From assembly GCA_946541285.1 (NCBI GenBank), contig CAMNJG010000089.1, positions 1 through 6,284 of the forward strand: DNA of 6,284 nt. The letters are read 5' to 3'. Every line of letters starts with the position of its first letter. Position 1 is the first letter of the stretch. Both the position numbers and the translations under genes were made by a program. Shown piece by piece: positions 1 to 6,276 of the stretch. Under the pieces are notes generated by a model. That model made no database searches. It was not told where the DNA came from and worked only from the letters and a program-made list of their open reading frames with translations. This DNA comes from an uncultured Clostridia bacterium. Lineage in GTDB: Bacteria; Bacillota; Clostridia; Peptostreptococcales; Anaerovoracaceae.

Positions 1-1
1 G

Positions 2-703
2 AACCATACTCAGTACGATGAAATCAATGGCTTCCTCACTACACGGGGAAAAGGTGTCAATCTCAAAGCTCCGGAATATCTCAGCCAGCAGGACGTAAAA
101 TACATCAGTGAATTTTACCAGGAATTTGAAGATGCTGTCTATGCTGTCAATCAACGGGGACGTTACACTGGAATCAACTCCAGGACCAGGCGTTCTTTCA
201 CAGAATACTGTGATCTGGACTCCATGGCCAGGATGTACCTGCTTTACCAGTTCAGCCTCAATGCTGATGCCTATTTCGGATCCACGTATTTTTATATGGA
301 AGATCAGATCCTTCATCAGGGACCGATCTGGGACAGTGATCTCAGCTTCGGTATTGTCTGGGATGGCGTATATGAACCGGATCACGAGCTTCAGAATTCT
401 TATCTGTCCGAAGCACTTGAGCGCATTCCTGCTTTCCGGAAAGCGGTAAAAAAGCTGTATGACAGCGAATTCAGGGATCTGGAACTTCAATATACTGACC
501 AGAACCTGAATGAATATAAGGAACAGCTTGCTCTTTCCGAAAGCCGGAATCATCTCATCTGGCCGGAGTATTACCAGATTGCCGCGTTTGAAGTTGCGTA
601 CTACCGTGGGATATCCTATGATGAAGTGGTCTCTGACCTGCAGCAGTGGATGACAGACCGGATCGCTTATCTGGACCAGAAGTTTGAGTCCTGGAACCGG
701 TAA
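2..703 (+). CDS. CotH-family protein kinase, C-terminal part (5' end outside window)
   Basis: The frame is open from the left edge to the TAA at 701-703, giving 233 residues of a C-terminus with no start in the window. Family features are visible (window numbering): an RGKGVNLKAPEYLS segment, the helix YISEFYQEFEDAV, then SLNADAYFGSTYFYM with Asp89 where CotH kinases place their catalytic Asp, and GPIWDSDLSFG at 107-117 with Asp111 and Asp113 matching the metal-binding D-x-D after the GP-W signature. CotH proteins are atypical kinases; Bacillus subtilis CotH phosphorylates Ser-rich spore-coat proteins. Many clostridial members are exported and have unknown substrates, so a spore role is not implied here. 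The catalytic C-terminal half looks intact. The tail after the D-x-D segment is helical and ends in SWNR. The gene converges on the Dlt-like operon and shares its terminator. An internal ATG at 224 begins too late to be a real start because homology extends upstream of it. Confidence 0.86.
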   Translation, partial: NHTQYDEINGFLTTRGKGVNLKAPEYLSQQDVKYISEFYQEFEDAVYAVNQRGRYTGINSRTRRSFTEYCDLDSMARMYLLYQFSLNADAYFGSTYFYMEDQILHQGPIWDSDLSFGIVWDGVYEPDHELQNSYLSEALERIPAFRKAVKKLYDSEFRDLELQYTDQNLNEYKEQLALSESRNHLIWPEYYQIAAFEVAYYRGISYDEVVSDLQQWMTDRIAYLDQKFESWNR

Positions 704-773
704 TTTGTCCGGGAAACACGCATTCAGTCAAAAATCATGATGTGACATATTTTTTCAACTGAAAATCACATGG

Positions 774-811
774 AAAAACCGGGATCCGCTGCCGCGGACC
801 CCGGTTTTTTC
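774..811. terminator. Bidirectional intrinsic terminator between convergent genes
   Basis: An 11-position GC-rich stem (779-789 with 794-804) closes a 4-base loop (790-793). It is flanked by A774-A778 and T805-T810, which extend the stem and supply a T tract in either direction. The single imperfect position, 784 with 799, is A-C in + strand RNA but a permitted G-U wobble in - strand RNA, so the hairpin is slightly better for the Dlt-like operon that ends 3 bases away. It also lies 70 bases after the CotH stop and can end that transcript. Confidence 0.88.
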
Positions 812-813
812 TT

Positions 814-2319
814 TTAATTCCCTGCTGCCAGTGCTTTCCGGTCAATTTTTCCGTTCGCGTTATGCGGCAGCACCGGCAGGTAAACATATTTCCCCGGAAC
901 CATATAGTCCGGCACTTTACTGCTGATCCGTTCTCTTAACTCCTTTTTGTCCATTTCTTTCCCGTCATAATACAGGACAATCCGCTTCCGTTTCTCATCA
1001 TAAATACAGACACAGTCCCGGATTTCCGGAATGGCATAGGCCGCGGTTTCGATCTCGCCCAGCTCGATCCGGTAGCCCATGTGTTTGATCTGGTAATCCC
1101 GCCGGGAGAGATAAATCAGGTCACCGTCCTCATTTTCCCGGACCAGGTCCCCTGTACGGTAAATACGCTCAGGATCCCCCGGGATTCCCGGATTCCGGAC
1201 GAAAACAGCCTCTGTTTTTTCCGGATTATTGTAATACCCTGTTGCCAGGCAGCTGCCGGCCAGGCACAATTCTCCCGTCGCACCTTTCGCTGCCGGCTGT
1301 CCGTTTTCGTCCAGGATATACGCCTGGACATTCCGGACCGGCCGGCCGATCGGCATCGTACTTCCTGCCGGTTCCTGTCCGGTGCAGAGATAAGCCGTAC
1401 AGACAAAGGTTTCTGTCGGACCATACAGGTTGGCGAACCGCGCGTCCGGAAGATGTTCCATCCAGTAGTCCAGATACTTCCTCGGCAGGACTTCTCCCGC
1501 GAACATCACCAGGTTCAGGAAAGCCGGACGAAGCTCCCGGAACGTTTTCAGTGCCGCGACAATGCTCATCGCGGAAGGCACCCACAGGAAAGTACTGATT
1601 TTCTTTTCGTTCATGAACTCAACCAGCCGGACCGGAAAGCTGAACAGGGCCGGTGGAATGATGACCATCTTCGCGCCGAAATAGATCGCCCCATACAGAT
1701 CATGGACCGAAATATCAAAATACAGCGGCGCCTGATTCCCGAAAACAGCATGTTCATCCATATCGAACGTCTGATCCAGCCATTCCAGGTAATTGGTAAT
1801 GACATGGTGACTGACCACGACACCTTTCGGTACGCCGGTCGATCCGCTGGTAAAGAGCACATACAGCGGATCATTTTCTGTCACCAGGGACATACGGGCA
1901 GCGAGCAGCGCCGGATCCTCGTCGGTTCCGGGGATATCCTCCCAGCAGATCACAGCGGCACCGTCCGCGAACTGATGCACCGCTCCGGAATGCGCCCGGT
2001 CGGTCAGGATGATTTCCGACTCTGTTACCTGCAGAATCGCCCGGATCCTTGATTCCGGCATCTGACTGTCCAGCGGGCAGTAAAAATTCCCGCTGTAAAG
2101 CGTTCCCAGAAACAGAACCAGACTCCGGATATTTTTATCCATAAACACCACAACCGGCTGATTGACAGATCCGGTCACACGGGCAATCGCGCTGCCGGTC
2201 CTGCGCGCCATTTCACGGACTTCCCGGTACGTCAGTGTTTCCTCCTGATCCTCAAACGCGATGCTGTCCGGAAAGCGCTCCGCCGAACGCTCCAGGAATT
2301 CCAGTACATTCTGAGCCAT
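814..2319 (-). CDS. dltA: DltA-like amino acid:carrier protein ligase (adenylation enzyme)
   Basis: A 501-residue cytoplasmic ANL-family enzyme, the usual DltA length. Such enzymes activate D-alanine with ATP and load it on the DltC phosphopantetheine thiol. Visible motifs are the P-loop TSGSTGVPKG (157-166), FDISVHDLY (201-209) with Asp202 matching the Asp that holds the substrate amino group, LYGPTET (298-304), YRTGD (387-391), the hinge and A8 motif RRDYQIKHMGYRIELGEIE (406-424), and NANGKIDRKAL (487-497) with the catalytic Lys491. All core catalytic motifs are intact. The oddity is MFAGEVLP (272-279): Ala274 sits where classical DltA has the Cys that favours D-Ala (MFCGEVLP), so substrate choice may be relaxed or changed. 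The start is supported by GGAGG at 2327-2331, 7 bases upstream. It is the last gene of the operon, 15 bases after the carrier protein, and ends at the terminator. Other small amino acids are possible substrates. Confidence 0.9.
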   Translation of the reverse strand: MAQNVLEFLERSAERFPDSIAFEDQEETLTYREVREMARRTGSAIARVTGSVNQPVVVFMDKNIRSLVLFLGTLYSGNFYCPLDSQMPESRIRAILQVTESEIILTDRAHSGAVHQFADGAAVICWEDIPGTDEDPALLAARMSLVTENDPLYVLFTSGSTGVPKGVVVSHHVITNYLEWLDQTFDMDEHAVFGNQAPLYFDISVHDLYGAIYFGAKMVIIPPALFSFPVRLVEFMNEKKISTFLWVPSAMSIVAALKTFRELRPAFLNLVMFAGEVLPRKYLDYWMEHLPDARFANLYGPTETFVCTAYLCTGQEPAGSTMPIGRPVRNVQAYILDENGQPAAKGATGELCLAGSCLATGYYNNPEKTEAVFVRNPGIPGDPERIYRTGDLVRENEDGDLIYLSRRDYQIKHMGYRIELGEIETAAYAIPEIRDCVCIYDEKRKRIVLYYDGKEMDKKELRERISSKVPDYMVPGKYVYLPVLPHNANGKIDRKALAAGN

Positions 2320-2334
2320 AGCCCTGCCTCCGTC

Positions 2335-2559
2335 CTATCCCTGATACTTCTGTACCAGCGCCCAGATCGCTTCCACCGAATCAAAGTTCTCCGGGACCAC
2401 ATCTCCTACCGAGATATCGATCTCAAATTCATCGTCCAGTTCCGATATCAGATTCAGAATCACAATCGACTGCAGCACGCCATCGTCAACCAGACCGGTT
2501 CTTCCCGCGAATTCTTCGTCCGGAACCAGATCTTCCAGTATTTCAATTATTTTATCCAT
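2335..2559 (-). CDS. dltC: DltC-like acyl/D-alanyl carrier protein
   Basis: A 74-residue acidic protein with the helical pattern of a carrier protein, close to the usual ~78 residues of DltC. It should carry the activated amino acid as a thioester on a 4'-phosphopantetheine arm in the cytoplasm and present it to the MBOAT. The expected attachment residue is Ser31 in DDGVLQSIVILNLI (25-38). In most carriers this Ser follows an Asp (DS[LM]); here residue 30 is Gln, although Asp25 and Asp26 precede it. Helix 2, LISELDDEFEIDI (37-49), reads as a typical recognition helix. The ATG lies one base after the DltD-like stop, and its GAGG (2565-2568) lies inside the end of that gene, so translation is probably coupled. 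The adjacent adenylation gene makes the assignment firm. Whether Ser31 is modified cannot be seen from sequence. Confidence 0.86.
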   Translation of the reverse strand: MDKIIEILEDLVPDEEFAGRTGLVDDGVLQSIVILNLISELDDEFEIDISVGDVVPENFDSVEAIWALVQKYQG

Positions 2560-2560
2560 T

Positions 2561-3538
2561 CTATCCTCTGCCTTCTCTCAGTATCGTTCCAAATACTCCG
2601 GAAAACTCCTCTGCGCTTTCTCCGTTCATGTGGCCGTCATAATCAACGTAACACGCGGCTTCATGGGAAAACGCGTCATAATATTCCGTATTAAAATTAT
2701 ACAGCCTGATCTGATGGGCTGCGCAGAAATCATCAAAATAGCTCCACGCGCGGCCATACGCTTCCGGATCCCTGTCCAGTGCCGTCTGTGGCACGGGCAT
2801 CACCGCGATCCGGAAATCAATCCCCCGTTTCCCGCAGAGTCCCGACAGCTTCTCCAGATACTCCGTGTTACGCCGCACCTGATCGTTTACCATAAATTCA
2901 AAACCATGATACGCAGGAAACTGTTCCTCCTGTACCGGGTATTTTTCAATGAATCCGTTTTCGTGATACTCCTGCACCTTTCCTTTAAAAATTTCAATAC
3001 TGTAATCCCCACTCAGCTTCCGGCGCAGGGTTTCCCGGATCCTCGGCAGTTCATAGCTGAGGGAGTATTCATAAGCCGGAAACAGGACCGAACGCAGATC
3101 ACAGTTCCGGAGTGTATCCGCGAAATACCGCAGCTTTGCCAGAGAGACCGGAAATTCATGAAAAAACAGAAGGTAATTGTTTCCCGGTTCTTTTTCTGTC
3201 ATAAAATAGCCGGGATCCAGTTCAAAAAGAATCTGTTCCGGCGGATTTTTTTCCAACATCAGCTTTGTCAGATAAAACGCGTCCACCGGATACTCTCCGC
3301 CGACACAGAGATTATGCCCGGTTTTTCCGGTTCCCGCAAGGAGCACGTCCGGATCCAGATCCATCTTTCCGTTGGAGGAACCCAGGATCACCAGATCCTT
3401 CCGGTCCGTAACCACTGCATGGACATCATTCCGGATAAACGTACAGGGATACAGGGCAAGATCCGCCAGGATCAGGAAGGCGAGCACCAGGCACAGGGCC
3501 AGTACCAGAGAAAAGAGCTTTCGCCTAGAACTGCGCAT
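2561..3538 (-). CDS. DltD-like SGNH-fold acyltransferase, membrane anchored
   Basis: A 325-residue protein with a basic start (RSSRRK), one N-terminal membrane segment (about 8-30) and an extracytoplasmic domain. LVILGSSNGKMDLDP (49-63) matches the block I serine motif of DltD/SGNH proteins, with Ser55 the likely nucleophile. DYDGHMN (299-305) near the C-terminus matches the Asp/His block, with His303 and Asp299 or Asp301. DltD-type proteins accept the exported acyl group on the serine and pass it to the polymer. It is shorter than classical DltD (about 400 residues) and lacks an obvious match to the middle of that family, so DltD-like is safer than DltD. It follows the MBOAT with a 14-base overlap; GGGGG at 3546-3550, 7 bases upstream, lies within the MBOAT gene and supports this ATG. 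An O-acetyltransferase or esterase is the main alternative, but the carrier and ligase next to it argue for aminoacyl transfer. Confidence 0.8.
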   Translation of the reverse strand: MRSSRRKLFSLVLALCLVLAFLILADLALYPCTFIRNDVHAVVTDRKDLVILGSSNGKMDLDPDVLLAGTGKTGHNLCVGGEYPVDAFYLTKLMLEKNPPEQILFELDPGYFMTEKEPGNNYLLFFHEFPVSLAKLRYFADTLRNCDLRSVLFPAYEYSLSYELPRIRETLRRKLSGDYSIEIFKGKVQEYHENGFIEKYPVQEEQFPAYHGFEFMVNDQVRRNTEYLEKLSGLCGKRGIDFRIAVMPVPQTALDRDPEAYGRAWSYFDDFCAAHQIRLYNFNTEYYDAFSHEAACYVDYDGHMNGESAEEFSGVFGTILREGRG

Positions 3539-5066
3539 AGATAAACCCCCTTCCGGCGGACATCGGTCCCAGCATCAGCGCTGCCATCAGCAGTACGAAG
3601 CAGACCGTAACCTGTATCATCACCGGCTGCCGCGCGATGACCCTGTGAAAATCCACACCTTTTTCCTGCAGGAAACTGACCGCGAACAGGCAGACACAGC
3701 CAGTCAGCAGAATCACCAGTGCCACCGGTGTATAGGCCGCCCCCTGTTTTCCAGCGGAAACAGTCAGGAACACAGAAGGATCAAACTGTGTCACTGAGTA
3801 CCGGATCATTTTCAGCGCCGTCTGAAGTGAATCCACACAGTCAAAATACCAGGACAGATTCATCAGCGCAAAAGTCCGGAGCACCATAAACACATGCCAC
3901 CCACGGCTTTTATCGTTGATATGCAGCGTCTTTTTCAACTGGCGGTAACGGTTTTCCGCGAATATGGAAAACGCGATGATCACACCGTTATACAGGCCCC
4001 AGCCGATATTGCCCCAGGTTGGTCCGTGCCACACACCGACCAGGAAAAAAACGATCAGATTGGACAGGGCAATGGGTACATTTCTGCCTGTTTTCTTTCC
4101 AAATACTTTCTTTGACTTTTTCCCCAGCTTTTTCATCGCGCCGGACATCGTCAGCGGATACATCACATAATCTTTCATCCATGTACCCAGTGTAATATGC
4201 CACCTTCTCCAGAAGTCTGTGACGGACACGGAAAAAAACGGTCGTTTGAAGTTCTCGTCCATGGTAATCCCGAACATACGGGCCGTCCCGATCATGATGT
4301 CGATGCCACCGGAAAAATTCCCGTACAGTTCCACGGTATACAGAAGAACACCAAATCCCGCGATACCGGCATACTGATCCGGCCGCGCGAAAATCTGATC
4401 CGCGTAAACCGCGGCCCAGTCCGCCAGCACCATTTTCTTGAACAGTCCCCACAGGATGCGAAGCACACCGTACCGGATATGGTTCCAGCGGAAATCATGC
4501 GGCCCGTACAGCTGATGTGCCAGTGTCCCGTAACGGCTGATCGGTCCCTGCACCATATATGGAAAGAAAGACACAAACAGCGCCAGGCGGAGAAAACTCT
4601 CCTCTGCCGGAATCCGCTTCCAGTACACATCCAGAAGATACCCGACAGACTGGAAGGTATAGTACGAAATCCCCAGTGGCAGCAGGAAATCCAGATGAGG
4701 CAGGCTGAACAGCCCCAGGGCGTTGAGATTCCCGAACACAAAATTCGTATATTTCAGTACTCCGAGCACACCGAAATTCAGGAGCATGGCCAGGATCAGG
4801 ATCCGGCGGCATTTCCGGTTCGCTATCTCCGCGGCGTCCCGATCTTCCCGGGACACACCTGACTGCAGTTTCCCGATCCATTTTCCTGCTGCATAAGTGA
4901 CACAGATCGAAAACAGAAGAAATCCCAGCGCCCGGACTCCGTAACTGAGATAAAACAGCAGGTTCATCACCAGCAGTACCGGCATCTGCGCTTTCCGCGG
5001 CAGCAGGTAATACAGCAGCAGCCCGGCCAGGATAAACAGGAAGAACGCGTTTGATATAATCGGCAT
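3525..5066 (-). CDS. MBOAT acyltransferase (AlgI/DltB type) with fused C-terminal acyl-shuttle motif
   Basis: A 513-residue polytopic membrane protein with roughly a dozen hydrophobic segments. The MBOAT signatures are TDFWRRWHITLGTWMKDYV (283-301, His290) and FLVGVWHGPTWGNIGWGLYNG (341-361, split here by the invariant His347). MBOAT proteins of this group take an acyl group from a cytoplasmic thioester and pass it across the membrane; with the carrier and ligase beside it, the donor is probably aminoacyl-carrier protein. It is longer than classical DltB (about 400 residues) and closer to AlgI/PatA-type proteins. After the last membrane segment (about 479-500) it ends in FIYAQF, which fits the F-x-Y-x-x-F type acyl-shuttle hexapeptide that in classical Dlt systems sits on the separate microprotein DltX; Tyr510 would carry the acyl group. 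A Lys-rich loop (312-327) is probably cytoplasmic. The start is supported by AAGGAG (GGAG at 5073-5076), 6 bases upstream and abutting the lipoprotein TAA. Confidence 0.9.
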   Translation of the reverse strand: MPIISNAFFLFILAGLLLYYLLPRKAQMPVLLVMNLLFYLSYGVRALGFLLFSICVTYAAGKWIGKLQSGVSREDRDAAEIANRKCRRILILAMLLNFGVLGVLKYTNFVFGNLNALGLFSLPHLDFLLPLGISYYTFQSVGYLLDVYWKRIPAEESFLRLALFVSFFPYMVQGPISRYGTLAHQLYGPHDFRWNHIRYGVLRILWGLFKKMVLADWAAVYADQIFARPDQYAGIAGFGVLLYTVELYGNFSGGIDIMIGTARMFGITMDENFKRPFFSVSVTDFWRRWHITLGTWMKDYVMYPLTMSGAMKKLGKKSKKVFGKKTGRNVPIALSNLIVFFLVGVWHGPTWGNIGWGLYNGVIIAFSIFAENRYRQLKKTLHINDKSRGWHVFMVLRTFALMNLSWYFDCVDSLQTALKMIRYSVTQFDPSVFLTVSAGKQGAAYTPVALVILLTGCVCLFAVSFLQEKGVDFHRVIARQPVMIQVTVCFVLLMAALMLGPMSAGRGFIYAQF

Positions 5067-5076
5067 CCGCGGCTCC

Positions 5077-6132
5077 TTAATAGGTCAGCCCGTCGCCGAG
5101 GCAGCTGTCATCATCCTCCACCCCGGTGGAATCGGAACCGTTACTGTTCGATGACCCTCCGGAAGATGTGCCGGACGAAGAATCTGAAGAAGACGTATCA
5201 TTTCCTGAATCCGTCTGCGCGGAAGAAGAACTGCTCCCGGAACCGGAGGAACCCGACGATGTACTCGTACTGCTGGTAGAGGTTGTCTGCTGCTGTGTCG
5301 AAGATCCGGAGGATGACGAACTGCTGCCGGAAGAACCGGAGTTGCCCGTGGAAGCAGGCTGCGTCGTGCTCTGGCTGTTTCCCGCATTGTTGTCAGTCGC
5401 CGCATTCGAACCGGAAGCGTTCGTATCCGCTGATTTGGAAGCTTCTGAGGCAGCGGCAGCCTGCGCTGCTGCGTCCGCCTCTGCTTTTTTCTTTGCTTCT
5501 TCTGCAGCCTTTTTCTCTGCCTCTGCTGCTTCTGCGGCTGCTTTTTCCGCAGCTTCCTTCGCCTGGTCGATCACGGCCTTTTCTGAATCGAGCGTTTCAA
5601 TCGCGTCTCCGGTCGATTTACTCAGATAGGAAAGATAGGCCACACCATCCTGCATCCGGATGGATCCTTCTTCGATATCACCAAACGGAAAAGCATGCAG
5701 TGTATGTTCTGTACCGTCCTGCAGCCTGAAATGGAGCAGATAGGCCGGTGTCAGTGCCTTTTCACCGGATCCTGCCGCATCGGACGATGCTTCCGGTTTA
5801 TAGAACAGTTCCACCTGCTCTTCATTCGCGTAGACCGCCGCGCCTTCCAGCAGATTTTTCGCGTTCCCGATCGTCTGATCTGTCCCGACTTTCAACGCGG
5901 TAATCCCCTGACCGGTCCGGTTATTCAGCAATACTTCAAAAGCGCCGTTCGCCTTGATCCCCAGCATCCTGACATTTGCCTTTTTTTCTGTTTTCGTATC
6001 ACGCTGTGAATCCTGCGCGGTACGGTGAACCGGCGGTGCTACGGAGGAAAACTCCTCCTCTGTCTCTCCGCATCCTGCCAGAAGGCAGACTGCCATCACA
6101 CAGATCAGCGCTGTCGCGAACCATTTTCTCAT
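5077..6132 (-). CDS. Lipoprotein: globular domain, Ala/Glu/Lys-rich helix, long Ser-rich tail
   Basis: Not a family I can name. With the preferred start it has 351 residues. MRKW followed by a hydrophobic stretch ends in the lipobox LAGC (18-21), so Cys21 should be lipidated and the protein anchored on the outer face of the membrane. Residues 53-180 are mixed hydrophobic/polar and beta-rich in appearance (for example AFEVLLNNRTGQGITALKV and YLLHFRLQDGTEHTLHAFPF), consistent with a small beta-sandwich. Residues 184-232 form an Ala/Glu/Lys-rich helix or coiled coil. Residues 233-337 are almost only Ser, Gly, Thr, Asn, Asp and Gln. The protein closes with the acidic tail VEDDDSCLGDGLTY, with a lone Cys344. 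It is first in the Dlt-like operon, 10 bases before the MBOAT, so a surface accessory or polymer-related role is inferred, not shown. Start choice: GAGG at 6141-6144 is 8 bases from the ATG at 6130-6132, but only 2 from the ATG at 6136-6138; the ATG at 6160-6162 lacks a good site. Confidence 0.82.
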   Translation of the reverse strand: MRKWFATALICVMAVCLLAGCGETEEEFSSVAPPVHRTAQDSQRDTKTEKKANVRMLGIKANGAFEVLLNNRTGQGITALKVGTDQTIGNAKNLLEGAAVYANEEQVELFYKPEASSDAAGSGEKALTPAYLLHFRLQDGTEHTLHAFPFGDIEEGSIRMQDGVAYLSYLSKSTGDAIETLDSEKAVIDQAKEAAEKAAAEAAEAEKKAAEEAKKKAEADAAAQAAAASEASKSADTNASGSNAATDNNAGNSQSTTQPASTGNSGSSGSSSSSSGSSTQQQTTSTSSTSTSSGSSGSGSSSSSAQTDSGNDTSSSDSSSGTSSGGSSNSNGSDSTGVEDDDSCLGDGLTY

Positions 6133-6140
6133 AATCATTT

Positions 6141-6144
6141 CCTC
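6141..6144 (-). promoter_or_regulatory. Ribosome binding site deciding the lipoprotein start
   Basis: The - strand reads AGAGAGGAAATGATTATGAG here. GAGG is 8 bases from the second ATG (6130-6132), a normal spacing, and 2 bases from the first (6136-6138), which is too short. The second ATG also gives a compact signal peptide beginning MRKW. Confidence 0.7.
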
Positions 6145-6187
6145 TCTCTGTTTCCTGAGCATTTCCCAGGGAACTGTCGCTTCATCA

Positions 6188-6193
6188 ATTGTA
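6188..6193 (-). promoter_or_regulatory. Candidate -10 element of the lipoprotein/Dlt-like operon promoter
   Basis: The - strand reads TACAAT, one mismatch from TATAAT, about 55 bases upstream of the lipoprotein ATG. No convincing -35 box is seen at 16-18 bases upstream (around 6211-6216 the - strand reads AGTGGA), so an activator or a different sigma factor might be needed if the element is real. The match could also be chance. Confidence 0.3.
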
Positions 6194-6221
6194 CGGTTTC
6201 TCTGTCGGAATCCACTCTGAC

Positions 6222-6276
6222 GGCGTTGTTATCAGCAGACGATGCTACGACATACGCCGGTAGCTCTGATAACGCC
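6222..6276. repeat. Interrupted inverted repeat upstream of the operon
   Basis: GGCGTT (6222-6227) pairs with AACGCC (6271-6276), and ATCAG (6231-6235) with CTGAT (6266-6270), leaving GTT (6228-6230) as a bulge. Inside, GCTAC (6244-6248) pairs with GTAGC (6260-6264). That is 16 paired positions in a 55-base element. There is no T tract on either side, so it is not a standard terminator. It lies just upstream of the candidate promoter and could be an operator, a structured leader or the edge of a small RNA. Confidence 0.55.

Noticed and set aside
108..449. 113-codon + strand frame in the CotH region
   Set aside because: The overlapping frame carries the CotH motifs and is open from the window edge to 703.
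741..770. TGTGA...TCACA inverted repeat after the CotH gene, with TTTTC/GAAAA inside
   Set aside because: AT-rich, weak and interrupted. The 20-base spacing does not fit a CRP-type site, and the strong terminator just after it is enough to explain the region.
1081..2052. Long + strand open frame opposite the DltA-like gene
   Set aside because: It lies wholly antisense to a gene with all adenylation motifs, and its protein has no recognisable motif and is Arg/Pro/Gln-rich like a shadow frame.
2630..3544. 304-codon + strand open frame opposite the DltD-like gene
   Set aside because: Antisense to a gene with SGNH motifs, a membrane segment and operon junctions; no protein-like features of its own.
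5067..5076. Search for a DltX-like microprotein before the MBOAT
   Set aside because: Only 10 bases separate the genes and the other junctions are equally tight, so no room exists; the motif is on the MBOAT itself.
5126..5629. Acidic, Ala/Ser-rich + strand open frame opposite the lipoprotein
   Set aside because: Its low complexity mirrors the Ser- and Ala/Glu/Lys-rich stretches on the other strand, and the other strand has the lipobox and ribosome binding site.
6133..6162. Upstream ATG codons (6162 and 6138) as the lipoprotein start
   Set aside because: Ribosome site spacing is absent or too short, and they would put a charged MLRKQREEMI extension before a compact signal peptide.
6222..6276. 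Inverted repeat read as an intrinsic terminator of an upstream gene
   Set aside because: No T tract follows the stem in either direction.
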